Part shown: in pieces, positions 26,389-34,067 of the stretch | How the letters are laid out: every line of letters begins with the position of its first letter | Position numbering within the stretch: the stretch's first letter is position 1 | DNA from: Actinomycetes bacterium | GTDB taxonomy: Bacteria > Actinomycetota > Actinomycetes > JACCUZ01 | DNA: 38,834 nucleotides | Direction: 5' to 3' | Assembly (NCBI GenBank): GCA_035489715.1 | Contig: DATHAP010000071.1 | Span: 1 to 38,834 of the forward strand | The notes under the pieces: generated by a model | What the model was told of the DNA's origin: nothing | The model's input: only the letters and a program-made list of their open reading frames with translations | The model's database searches: none | Made by a program: the position numbers and the translations under genes

Positions 26389-27281
26389 CGGAGGGCAGCC
26401 TCGATCGCGGCGGCGAAGCGCTCGGCCGACCGCGCGCCCCCGGTCCCGTCGTCGGTCAGGAACATCGACGGCTCGGTGAGCTCCAGCTCGATCAGCGTCG
26501 GGTCGCCGTCGTGGTCGGGCACCACGTCGACCCGCGCGTAGAGCAGGTCGGCGCGGCCGGCCGGCGCCAGGTCGGCCAGCGCGTCGAGGACCCGGCCGCC
26601 CACCTCGAGCTCGGCCGGCGAGGGCGTCCGCTGGTCGATCACCTCGGCCTTGTAGAGGTCCTCGACCGGCCCGCCGGCCGGCGTGAGCATCGGGCCCTTG
26701 CGGATCGCGTGGCTGAACTCCCCGCCGATGTAAAGCAGAGCGGTCTCGCCGGCCGTGTCGACCTCGTGCAGGTAGGGCTGCACCATCACGGTCCGGCCGG
26801 ACGCCAGGATCGCCGCGGCGTGCGCCACGGCCAGCTCGTCGTGCTCGCCGGCCCGGAAGCGGTCGGTGTCCTTCGAACCCGCCGAGACCGAGGGCTTGAC
26901 GACGTACTCCCCCTGCACCGGCGGCACGAAGGTGTCGCCCGGCACCAGCCAGTCGGTGGCCACGACGGGCAGCCCGGCGTCCTCGAGCGCCCGCAGGTAG
27001 ACCTTGTCGGTGTTCCACTCGATGACGTCGGCCGGGTTGGCCAGGCGGGTGACCGCCGCGACCCGGTGCGCCCACCCGACGAACTCGTCGCGCCGCGGCG
27101 CGTAGTCCCACGTCGACCGGACGACGACCAGGTCGTACGTCGCCCAGTCCACACCCGGGTCGGACCACACGGCCGGTCCGGCCTCGATGCCGCTCCCGGC
27201 CAGCGCGGCCAGCAGCACCGGCCCGTCGTCGTCGAGGTCGGGGAACTCCGCTGCCGTCGCGATCGCCACCTTCGCTGTCAC
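26385..27281 (-). CDS. ATP-grasp domain protein of unknown function
   Basis: A 298-aa ATP-grasp enzyme. The nucleotide-binding Lys block is [18 protein letters not shown], the central acidic and basic residues lie in [20 protein letters not shown], and the metal-binding end is [13 protein letters not shown]. The N-terminal part ([37 protein letters not shown]) matches the RimK/glutathione-synthase-like group that includes DcsG, whose members join a carboxylate to an amine with ATP. The substrate is unknown. It is inserted between rimI and tsaD with GTGA overlaps on both sides, so it is firmly part of the operon and a candidate for modifying a protein or small molecule linked to it. Confidence 0.8.
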   Translation of the reverse strand: MTAKVAIATAAEFPDLDDDGPVLLAALAGSGIEAGPAVWSDPGVDWATYDLVVVRSTWDYAPRRDEFVGWAHRVAAVTRLANPADVIEWNTDKVYLRALEDAGLPVVATDWLVPGDTFVPPVQGEYVVKPSVSAGSKDTDRFRAGEHDELAVAHAAAILASGRTVMVQPYLHEVDTAGETALLYIGGEFSHAIRKGPMLTPAGGPVEDLYKAEVIDQRTPSPAELEVGGRVLDALADLAPAGRADLLYARVDVVPDHDGDPTLIELELTEPSMFLTDDGTGGARSAERFAAAIEAALR

Positions 27282-27733
27282 GCGTCAGACCCTAGGCGGC
27301 GGCGCAGCACGTGGGCGTCGGTCCCCCCGGGACGGTAGTAGCCGCGCCGCACGCCGATCCGCTCGAACCCGTGCCGGGCGTAGAGCTGTTGCGCCACCCT
27401 GTTCTCCGCGCGCACCTCGAGCAGCACCTCGGTCGCGCCCCGGCGCCGTGCCTCCGCGAGGAGGGCGCGGAGCAGCTCGCCGCCCAGCCCGCGGCCCTGC
27501 TGCCCCGCCGCGACCGCGAGCGTCTGCACGTCGGCCTGCGCACCGGTGCACACCAGACCGGCGTAGCCGACGACCGCGCCGTCCTGGTCGGCGACCAGGT
27601 AGTGCCGGGTCTCCGGCACGTGCGCGAGCTCGGACCAGAAGGTCTCGACCGACCACGGGTCCGGGAAGACCTCGGTCTCGATCCGGTGCGCAGCGGGCAC
27701 GTCCCACCAGCGCATCCGCCGCAGCGTCGTCAC
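27278..27733 (-). CDS. rimI: Ribosomal-protein/N-terminal alanine acetyltransferase RimI
   Basis: A 151-aa GNAT enzyme: [20 protein letters not shown] at the N terminus, the acetyl-CoA loop [20 protein letters not shown], and [19 protein letters not shown], the RimI signature ending in the [11 protein letters not shown] loop. RimI acetylates the N terminus of ribosomal protein S18 in enterobacteria and of diverse proteins in mycobacteria. Its place between tsaB and tsaD is standard in actinobacteria. GTG 27733 is used; GTG 27739 is an equally possible start. The stop overlaps the ATP-grasp start. Confidence 0.92.
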   Translation of the reverse strand: MTTLRRMRWWDVPAAHRIETEVFPDPWSVETFWSELAHVPETRHYLVADQDGAVVGYAGLVCTGAQADVQTLAVAAGQQGRGLGGELLRALLAEARRRGATEVLLEVRAENRVAQQLYARHGFERIGVRRGYYRPGGTDAHVLRRRLGSDA

Positions 27734-27746
27734 CGGCACCGGCCGG

Positions 27747-28376
27747 TCACGACACCGGCTTGCCGGCGGCGGGCTCCACGGCGTCCGGCCGTCGCAGGTA
27801 GAGCGGCTCGGGCTCGAGCAGCGGCATGCCGCGCGCCACCCACCGGCACATCGCCCCCGCCGTCGGGAGCTGCGGCCCGCGCGCCCGGGGGAAGTGCTCG
27901 CCGTAGATGGCCGCGCCGGCACCCACCGCCGGCCCGGCCCACGCGACGTCGGCCGGGCGGTCGACGTGCGGGCCGTCGATCCGGTGCGTGCCTTCGTACG
28001 TCGCCCAGTGCACTTCCCGCCGCAGCGCGTCGGCCGCCACCCGGAAGGGTCCGGTGACTCCCTCCTCGACCGCCATCAGGGCGAGCACGTCGAGGGTGCA
28101 GACGCCGACCACCGGCAGGCCGAGGACCACACCGAGGGTCCGTGCGGTCACCAGCCCGACGCGCAGCCCGGTGAACGGCCCGGGTCCGACTCCGACGGCC
28201 ACCCGGTCCAGCGCGGTGCGTCCGACCCCCGCGTCGCGCAGCACCGCCTCGACCGCGGGCGCGAGCAGCTCGCCGTGTCGTCGACCGGCGACCGTGGTGC
28301 GCTCGGCCAGCACCAGGTCGCCGTCGGCGACGGCCACCGTGACCGCGGGCGTCGCGGTGTCGAGGGCGAGCAGCAC
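27747..28376 (-). CDS. tsaB: tRNA threonylcarbamoyladenosine biosynthesis protein TsaB
   Basis: A 209-aa ASKHA-fold pseudo-enzyme: LLALDTATPAVTVAVADGD, then the family hallmark VGPGPFTGLRVGLVTARTLG. TsaB forms the scaffold on which TsaD and TsaE assemble for t6A synthesis. The C-terminal half is shorter than in Gammaproteobacteria, as usual for actinobacteria. GTG 28376 starts 10 nt after the GNAT-TsaE fusion gene. Confidence 0.93.
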   Translation of the reverse strand: MLLALDTATPAVTVAVADGDLVLAERTTVAGRRHGELLAPAVEAVLRDAGVGRTALDRVAVGVGPGPFTGLRVGLVTARTLGVVLGLPVVGVCTLDVLALMAVEEGVTGPFRVAADALRREVHWATYEGTHRIDGPHVDRPADVAWAGPAVGAGAAIYGEHFPRARGPQLPTAGAMCRWVARGMPLLEPEPLYLRRPDAVEPAAGKPVS

Positions 28377-28386
28377 GGCGCCGAGG

Positions 28387-29334
28387 CTAGTCCGCGAGGC
28401 CGGCGGCGACCGGCCCGAGGTCCACCCCCGCCCACCGCTGGCCCAGCCCGCGGACCAGCACGGTGCGCGTCTCGTCCTCGCCCGCGCTGCCGCGGTGCAG
28501 CACCACCTCGAGCCGGCTGTCGGAGAGACCCTCGACCTTGCCGGCACCCCACTCGACGACGGTCACCGACTCGGCCGCCGACGCGTCCAGGTCGAGGTCG
28601 TCCACCTCGGCCAGGTCGTGCAGCCGGTAGGCGTCCACGTGCACGAGTGGCAGCCCGCCGGCCGAGGCACCCGGCGGGTGCACCCGGGCGATGACGAACG
28701 TCGGCGAGGTGACGGCGCCCCGCACGCCGAGGGCGGCGCCGAGACCGCGGGTCAGCGTCGTCTTGCCCGCACCGAGGTCGCCGCTGAGCAGCACCACATC
28801 ACCGGCCCGCAGCAGCCCGGCCAGCCGGGCGCCGAGGGCCGACATGTCGTCCGCGGTCGGCACGGTCAGCCGCAGCGGCGCCGGTCGCGCGAGCTCGACC
28901 CAGTAGGCGTGCTCGGCCACGTCGGCGAACCCGAGCCGGCGCCACACGCCGGCGACCGCCGGCAACGGCGCGCGCACGCCGACCCGCACCTCGCGGTAGC
29001 CGCGCCGGCGGGCCACCTCGTCGGCCCGCTCGGCGATCGCCCGCGCGACGCCCCGCCGACGCGCTGCCTCGCGCACCCCCACCCGGCGCAGCCAGAAGCC
29101 GCCGTCGTGCTCGGCGAACCGGGCGACCGCCACGACCGGCCCGTCACCGCCCTCGGTCACGACAAGACCCCCGGTGGCCGCCAGCTCACGGGCGACGTCG
29201 TCGACGGTCTCGCGCAGCGCGGACGGCTGCGGTTCGAGCGCGGCGTACGCCCCGAAGACCTCGCGGGTCAGCGCGTGCACCACCGGGGCGTCGGCGGGGG
29301 TGGCGTCGCGGACGACCGGTGCGTACGCCGTCAC
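28387..29334 (-). CDS. tsaE: Fusion of GNAT acetyltransferase and TsaE ATPase (t6A synthesis)
   Basis: A 315-aa two-domain protein. Residues 6-150 are a GNAT domain (VVRDATPADAPVVHALTREV; acetyl-CoA loop GVREAARRRGVARAI; VWRRLGFADVAEH). Residues 153-315 are TsaE with Walker A GDLGAGKT at 185-192, the switch region VTSPTFVIARVHP and the LVHVDAYRLHD block; the C-terminal Trp is kept in VVEWGAGKVEG. TsaE drives the t6A cycle by ATP hydrolysis with TsaB and TsaD. In most bacteria TsaE is a free protein of about 150 aa; GNAT fusions are known in some actinobacteria. The frame is continuous with no frameshift between domains. The GTG start at 29334 overlaps the UDG stop. The acceptor of the acetyl group is unknown. 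Confidence 0.88.
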   Translation of the reverse strand: MTAYAPVVRDATPADAPVVHALTREVFGAYAALEPQPSALRETVDDVARELAATGGLVVTEGGDGPVVAVARFAEHDGGFWLRRVGVREAARRRGVARAIAERADEVARRRGYREVRVGVRAPLPAVAGVWRRLGFADVAEHAYWVELARPAPLRLTVPTADDMSALGARLAGLLRAGDVVLLSGDLGAGKTTLTRGLGAALGVRGAVTSPTFVIARVHPPGASAGGLPLVHVDAYRLHDLAEVDDLDLDASAAESVTVVEWGAGKVEGLSDSRLEVVLHRGSAGEDETRTVLVRGLGQRWAGVDLGPVAAGLAD

Positions 29335-29948
29335 GCCGGTCGCCCGGGAGGGACGAGGCCGGCCGCCCGCGCCAGGTCCTCGCGCAGCGCGGCCAGGGGT
29401 GCGCCGTTCGGGCCGAAGCGGATCGCCGCCGACGGGTGGTAGGTCACCAGCACCGGCCGGCCCTCGACGAGCTGCGGCCGCTCCCGCAGGGTCGCGATCC
29501 GCGCGCCGGGGCCGAAGAACCACTCGGCCGCGGTCCCGCCGAGCGCGACGACGACCGCCGGGTCGGCCAGCTCGAGCTGGCGGGTCAGCCAGGGGCGGCA
29601 CCGGGCCACCTCGGCCCGGCGTGGCTTGCGGTTGGCCGGCGGCCGGCACTTGAGCACGTTGGCGACGGCGACCCGCTCGCGGGCCAGGCCGGCGTCGGCC
29701 AGCAGGCCGTCGAGCAGCTGCCCGGAGCGGCCGACGAAGGGTACCCCAGCTGCGTCCTCCTGCGCCCCGGGCGCCTCGCCGACCAGCAGGACGTCCGCGC
29801 CCCCGGTCGGCCGGACCCCGGGGACGACGCGGGTTCGCGACGCGGCCAGCTCGGTGCACGCCGTGCAGCGCTGCACCCTGGCCGCCAAGTCGTCCCACGT
29901 CGAGGTGCCGGCCGCCGCGGCGGCGGTGTCCTCGATGCCCGTGCTCAC
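29331..29948 (-). CDS. Uracil-DNA glycosylase, family 4/5 type with 4Fe-4S cluster
   Basis: A 205-aa glycosylase that removes uracil from DNA. Four cysteines suited to a 4Fe-4S cluster are Cys28, Cys31, Cys101 and Cys117 (CTAC; CRPPANRKPRRAEVARC). The active-site motif is GEAPGAQED (about 57-65) and the DNA-intercalation loop contains TYHPSA near the C terminus. These fit the family 4 UDG pattern (UdgA of thermophiles; common in actinobacteria). The GTG start overlaps the alpha/beta hydrolase stop. It is a repair gene riding in a cell-wall/t6A operon, a placement seen in related genomes. Confidence 0.92.
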   Translation of the reverse strand: MSTGIEDTAAAAAGTSTWDDLAARVQRCTACTELAASRTRVVPGVRPTGGADVLLVGEAPGAQEDAAGVPFVGRSGQLLDGLLADAGLARERVAVANVLKCRPPANRKPRRAEVARCRPWLTRQLELADPAVVVALGGTAAEWFFGPGARIATLRERPQLVEGRPVLVTYHPSAAIRFGPNGAPLAALREDLARAAGLVPPGRPA

Positions 29949-31063
29949 CCGGCCGAGCTCGCCGGGTGGGCGCGCAGGGCCCGCTCGACCAGGGAGCGCA
30001 GGTGGTCGGTCACGACGTCGTGGTGCTCCAGCATGAGCAGGTGCCCGGCCTCGGGCAGGATCGCCAGCTCGGCACCCGGCACCCGCTCGACCATCTCGCG
30101 GCTGTGGTCGGCCGGGGTCATGGCGTCCCGCTCGCCGCCCATGATCAGCGTCTCGACGCCGTTGAGGACCTCGAGCGAGTCGAGCTTGTCGTGGGCGTCG
30201 AAGGCCGGGAACAGCTCGGCCAGCACGTCCAGCGGGGTGCTGTCGTGCATCTCCTGGACGAACCGGACCAGCGAGGGCGGCACGTCGGTGGCGAAGGAGT
30301 ATCGCTTGGTGAGGACGAACTCGATGTCCGCGCCGAGGCGACGGGTCCGGGCGAGCAGGGCCGGCCGCCGGTTGAGGGCGGCGAGGGCACCCGGCGCGGC
30401 CCGGCGCAGCGCGCGGCCGGCCGCGGCGGGCACGCCGAAGGTGACCTCGGCCAGCCGGCCCGGCGAGGTGGCGACCAGGGCGACGCCGATGACCCGGTCG
30501 CCGAACAGCTCCGGGTGCTGCTCGGCCAGCGCCATGATCGTCATGCCGCCCATCGAGTGGCCGACCAGCACGACCGGCCCGGTGGGCGCGGTGGCCTCGA
30601 GCACGGCGAGCAGGTCGTGGCCGAGCTGGTCGATGGTGGCGTGCTCCATGGGGCCGCGGCCGGAGCGGCCGTGCCCGCGCTGGTCCCAGAACACCAGGCG
30701 ACCCAGGTCGGACAGGTCACGTCGCTGGTGGTGCCAGCTGTCCTGGGTGAGGGCCAGGCCGTGGCAGAACACGACCGTGACCGGCGGCTGCGGCCCGCGG
30801 CGTCCCCGTCGCCGGTCGGGCAGCGGGCCGTCGACCTCGACGTGCAGGTCGACCCCGTCGTCCGCCGTCACCGGGACGACGGTGCCGCGCAGCGCGCCGA
30901 ACGGCTCGTCCGCCCACGGGTCCTCCGCGTTGCGGAACGAGCGGCCGACGGCGTAGCGCTCGGCGGCCAGGCCGACCGCGGCGCCGGCCGCCACGACCCC
31001 GGCGGCAGCGCCGACGACGGCCGCCCGGCGGCCCCAGGTGGGCAGGTTGGACAGGGGTGCCAC
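29945..31063 (-). CDS. Alpha/beta hydrolase with N-terminal membrane anchor
   Basis: A 372-aa hydrolase. An Ala/Val-rich segment at about 13-34 (RRAAVVGAAAGVVAAGAAVG) is a membrane anchor or signal anchor. The catalytic triad is Ser in VGHSMGGM, Asp in GGERDAMTP and His in EAGHLLML; the oxyanion loop is FCHGLALTQDSW. This combination is typical of the actinobacterial hydrolase encoded beside alr (M. tuberculosis carries one at the same place). Its substrate is not established. GTG 31063 directly follows the alr stop without a gap. Confidence 0.85.
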   Translation of the reverse strand: MAPLSNLPTWGRRAAVVGAAAGVVAAGAAVGLAAERYAVGRSFRNAEDPWADEPFGALRGTVVPVTADDGVDLHVEVDGPLPDRRRGRRGPQPPVTVVFCHGLALTQDSWHHQRRDLSDLGRLVFWDQRGHGRSGRGPMEHATIDQLGHDLLAVLEATAPTGPVVLVGHSMGGMTIMALAEQHPELFGDRVIGVALVATSPGRLAEVTFGVPAAAGRALRRAAPGALAALNRRPALLARTRRLGADIEFVLTKRYSFATDVPPSLVRFVQEMHDSTPLDVLAELFPAFDAHDKLDSLEVLNGVETLIMGGERDAMTPADHSREMVERVPGAELAILPEAGHLLMLEHHDVVTDHLRSLVERALRAHPASSAG

Positions 31064-32233
31064 CTAGCTCGCGTCCTCTCCGACGTCGAGCCCTCCGACA
31101 TAGACCCTGGGCACCCGCGGCCCCACCCGGGTGACGATCTCGTAGGAGATGGTGTCGGTCGCGTCCGCCCAGTCCTGGGCGGTCGGCTCCCCGTCGTCGC
31201 CCGGACCGAAGAGCACGACCTGGTCGCCGACCGCGGCGTCGTCGTCGCCCAGGTCGAGCACCAGCTGGTCCATGCAGACCCGCCCCGCCACGGTCCGCCG
31301 GCGGCCGGCGGCGAGGACCGGGCCGACGTTGCTCGCGTCGCGCGGGACGCCGTCGGCGTAGCCGAGCGGCACCAGGCCGAGGGTCGTCTCGCGCTCGGTC
31401 GTGTAGGTGTGGCCGTACGACACGCCGCTGCCGGCCGGGACCCGCTTGACCAGCACGAGCCCTGCGGTCACCGTCATGGCCGGGCGCAGCCCGAAGTGGG
31501 CCGGGTCGCCCACCTCGGGCACCGGGGACAGGCCGTAGACGGCCAGCCCTGGCCGCACCAGGTCGAAGTGCTGCTCCGGCGCGGTGAGGGTGGCTGCCGA
31601 GTTGGCCAGGTGGCGCACCTCGGGGCTGATGCCGGCCCCCTCGGCGTGGTCGACGGCGAGGCGGAACTCCTCGGCCTGGCGCCGGATCGTCGGGTGGCCC
31701 GGCGCGTCGGCGTAGGCGAGGTGCGACCAGAGGCCGACGACGGTCACCAGGCCCGCGGCCTCGGCCTTGCGGGCGGCCTCGACCAGGTCCGGCCAGTCGG
31801 CGAGCGCGCTGCCGCCGCGGCTGAGCCCGGTGTCGACCTTGAGATGCACCCGAGCCGGGCAGTCCACCTCGGCCGCGGCCGTGGCGACCTCGTCGAGGGC
31901 CCACACCGCGTTGACCGACAGGTCCACATCCGCCCGCACGGCGTCGGCCCACCGCTCGCCCGGCCCGAGCAGCCAGGCGAGCACCCGGGGTGCGCTCAGG
32001 CCGGCCGCGCGCAGGGCGAGCGCCTCGTCGACCAGGGCGGTGCCCAGCCAGGTCGCGCCACCGGCCACGGCCGCCCGCGCGCAGGGGACCAGCCCGTGGC
32101 CGTAGCCGTCGGCCTTGACGACGGCGAGCACATCCGCGGAGGTCCGCGACCGCAGCGCGGCGACGTTGTCGCGCACGGCGCCGAGGTCGACCAAGGCCTG
32201 CGCGTGGCTGCGGCCGGGTGCGGCGGGGGTCAC
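31064..32233 (-). CDS. alr: Alanine racemase
   Basis: A 389-aa PLP enzyme making D-alanine for peptidoglycan. Lys40 of LAVVKADGYGHG forms the Schiff base; the catalytic Tyr is in PLGYADGVPR/GVSYGHTYTTERE, and the C-terminal beta domain carries GRVCMDQLVLDLG. Length is normal. The GTG start at 32233 overlaps the nnr stop as GTGA. Cell-wall alanine supply, ACP activation (acpS) and nucleotide repair (nnr) share one transcript here, an order conserved widely in actinobacteria. Confidence 0.96.
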   Translation of the reverse strand: MTPAAPGRSHAQALVDLGAVRDNVAALRSRTSADVLAVVKADGYGHGLVPCARAAVAGGATWLGTALVDEALALRAAGLSAPRVLAWLLGPGERWADAVRADVDLSVNAVWALDEVATAAAEVDCPARVHLKVDTGLSRGGSALADWPDLVEAARKAEAAGLVTVVGLWSHLAYADAPGHPTIRRQAEEFRLAVDHAEGAGISPEVRHLANSAATLTAPEQHFDLVRPGLAVYGLSPVPEVGDPAHFGLRPAMTVTAGLVLVKRVPAGSGVSYGHTYTTERETTLGLVPLGYADGVPRDASNVGPVLAAGRRRTVAGRVCMDQLVLDLGDDDAAVGDQVVLFGPGDDGEPTAQDWADATDTISYEIVTRVGPRVPRVYVGGLDVGEDAS

Positions 32234-33645
32234 CGGGCCAGTCTGCCAAGCGCGGCCGGCAGGGCCGCGAGCACGTCGGTCGCCGAGACCGGCGCGCCGC
32301 CGTCGTGGGCCAGCCGGCCGGCCAGGCCGTGCACCCACGCGGCGACCGACCCGGCGTCGAAGGGGTCGAGGCCGCCGGCCAGCAGCGCACCGGCGAGCCC
32401 GGCGAGGACGTCCCCGGAGCCGGCGGTCGCGAGTGCCGCGGTGCCGGTCGGGTTGACCCGCACCCGGCCGTCTGGCCGGGCGACGACGGTGGTCGAGCCC
32501 TTGAGCAGGACGACGGCGTCGAGCTCGCGGGCGGCCGCCCGGGCGTGGTGCAGCCGCCGCGCCTCGACGTCGTCGCGGTCCGCGCCGACCAGCCGGGCCA
32601 GCTCGCCGGCGTGCGGCGTCAGCAGGAGGGGTGCGTCGTCGTGGCGCACCAGCTCGGGCACGGCGGCGATCGCGTCGGCGTCCACGACCACCGGCACGCC
32701 GTCGCCGAGCGCATCGGCCAGCCGGTCGCCGGCGTCCCCGCCGCCGCCGGACCCCACGGTCCATGCCTGCACCCGGCCGGCGCCGACGACGACCTCCGGC
32801 CAGGCCCCGCGCACCAGCCCGGCCGGCTCGTCCGCCCCGACGTACCGCACCATGCCGGCACCGCCCCGGACGGCGCCGCCGGTGCACAGGACGGCGGCAC
32901 CGGTGTACTGCGCCGAGCCGGCCGCGACGCCGACGACGCCGCGGCGGTACTTGTCCGACTCGCGCGACGGTCTCGGCAGGAGGTGCCGGACGTCCTCGGC
33001 CTGCAGCAGCTCGACGTCGGCCGGCGGGAGGTCCAGCCCGATGTCGACCAGTTCGACCGCGCCGGCCAGCCCGGCGCCCGGGTCGACGACCAGGCCAGGC
33101 TTGAGGCTGCCGAACGTGACGGTGACGTCCGCGCGGACGGCGACGCCCTCGACCTGGCCGGTCGACGCGTCGACCCCGCTCGGGACGTCGACCGCGACCA
33201 CGGTGGCGTCGTCGGGCAGCGCGGCGACCAGCTCGGCCGCCGCTCCGCGCAGGCCGCCGCGGCCACCGATGCCGAGGATGCCGTCGACGATCAGGTCCGT
33301 GCCGTCGGGGACTGCGGTCGCTGTCGAGTCCCCGGTCGGCCGCACCCGACCGCCCGCCCGGCGCAGCGCGGCCAGGCCGCCCTCGTGCGCACGGTCGGCG
33401 AGGAGCAGCGCCTCGACCCGGGCTCCGCGCGCGGCCAGCCAGGCCCCGGCGTGCAGCGCGTCGCCGCCGTTGTTGCCGCTGCCGACGAGCAGCACGACCC
33501 GCGAGCCGTAGACGCGGGGCAGCAGGTCCGCGCAGACGGTGGCGAGCCCGGTCGACGCGCGCTGCATGAGCGCGCCGTCGGGCAGGGCGTCGAGCAGCAC
33601 CTGCTCGGCGGCGACGACCGTGTCGACGTCGTGGGCGACGCGCAC
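32230..33645 (-). CDS. nnr: Bifunctional NAD(P)H-hydrate epimerase / ADP-dependent dehydratase
   Basis: A 471-aa repair enzyme with two domains. The N-terminal epimerase (residues about 1-210) has LLVGSGNNGGDALHAGAWLA and VVAVDVPSGVDASTGQVEG. The C-terminal kinase-fold dehydratase (about 225-471) has LLTPHAGELARLVG, LLKGSTTVVARPDG and ATAGSGDVLAGLAGALLAGG with the catalytic Asp. Together they restore NADH and NADPH from their hydrated, inactive forms. The real start is GTG 33645, one base after the acpS stop; a longer in-frame extension to 33729 only overlaps acpS. Confidence 0.94.
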   Translation of the reverse strand: MRVAHDVDTVVAAEQVLLDALPDGALMQRASTGLATVCADLLPRVYGSRVVLLVGSGNNGGDALHAGAWLAARGARVEALLLADRAHEGGLAALRRAGGRVRPTGDSTATAVPDGTDLIVDGILGIGGRGGLRGAAAELVAALPDDATVVAVDVPSGVDASTGQVEGVAVRADVTVTFGSLKPGLVVDPGAGLAGAVELVDIGLDLPPADVELLQAEDVRHLLPRPSRESDKYRRGVVGVAAGSAQYTGAAVLCTGGAVRGGAGMVRYVGADEPAGLVRGAWPEVVVGAGRVQAWTVGSGGGGDAGDRLADALGDGVPVVVDADAIAAVPELVRHDDAPLLLTPHAGELARLVGADRDDVEARRLHHARAAARELDAVVLLKGSTTVVARPDGRVRVNPTGTAALATAGSGDVLAGLAGALLAGGLDPFDAGSVAAWVHGLAGRLAHDGGAPVSATDVLAALPAALGRLAR

Positions 33646-33646
33646 G

Positions 33647-33997
33647 TCAGTCCTCCACCATGACGACAGCCGAGGCGATGCCCGCGTCGTGGCTGAGGGA
33701 GACGTGCGTACGTCGCACGCCGAGCTCATTCGCGCGTCGCTGCACGGTGCCCTGCATCGTCAGGTGCGGCCGGCCGTCGTCACCCCGGTGGACCTCCGCG
33801 TCGCGCCAGTGCAGCCCGACCGGGGCACCGAGCGCCTTGGCCAGCGCCTCCTTGGCGGCGAAGCGCGCGGCCAGCGAGGCGGGCGGCAGCTGCTGCTCCG
33901 CGTCGGTGAACAGCCGCGCCCGCAGCCGTGGCGACCGCTCGAGGGTGCGGGAGAAGCGCGCGACATCGACCACGTCGATGCCGACTCCGAGGATCAC
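33647..33997 (-). CDS. acpS: Holo-[acyl-carrier-protein] synthase
   Basis: A 116-aa phosphopantetheinyl transferase that loads CoA-derived phosphopantetheine onto ACP. The two family motifs are [12 protein letters not shown] near the N terminus and [13 protein letters not shown] in the middle, with Mg-binding Asp and Glu. It is the first gene of the long operon. GTG 33997 is the start, with a leaderless-type -10 element 6 nt upstream. Confidence 0.95.
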   Translation of the reverse strand: MILGVGIDVVDVARFSRTLERSPRLRARLFTDAEQQLPPASLAARFAAKEALAKALGAPVGLHWRDAEVHRGDDGRPHLTMQGTVQRRANELGVRRTHVSLSHDAGIASAVVMVED

Positions 33998-34003
33998 GGG
34001 CTT

Positions 34004-34009
34004 ACCCTC
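34004..34009 (-). promoter_or_regulatory. -10 element of a leaderless promoter for the acpS operon
   Basis: GAGGGT on the minus strand ends 6 nt before GTG 33997. It lies just past the phoX terminator, so this is where transcription of the eleven-gene operon should begin. Confidence 0.4.
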
Positions 34010-34019
34010 GCACGCACTT

Positions 34020-34052
34020 CGACGGCCGGCGAGCACCGCCCGCCGGCCGTCG
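34020..34052 (-). terminator. phoX terminator hairpin
   Basis: A perfect 12-bp stem (CGACGGCCGGCG / CGCCGGCCGTCG) with a 9-nt loop starts 15 bp after the phoX stop and insulates the acpS operon from phoX. Confidence 0.8.
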
Positions 34053-34067
34053 TGCCTACCCGTCCGG

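Noticed and set aside
29966-33511. A 1181-codon open frame on the plus strand opposite the alr-nnr-hydrolase genes
   Set aside because: It is the antisense shadow of four clearly coding genes in very GC-rich DNA; its text is His/Arg/Gly/Val-rich with no family resemblance.
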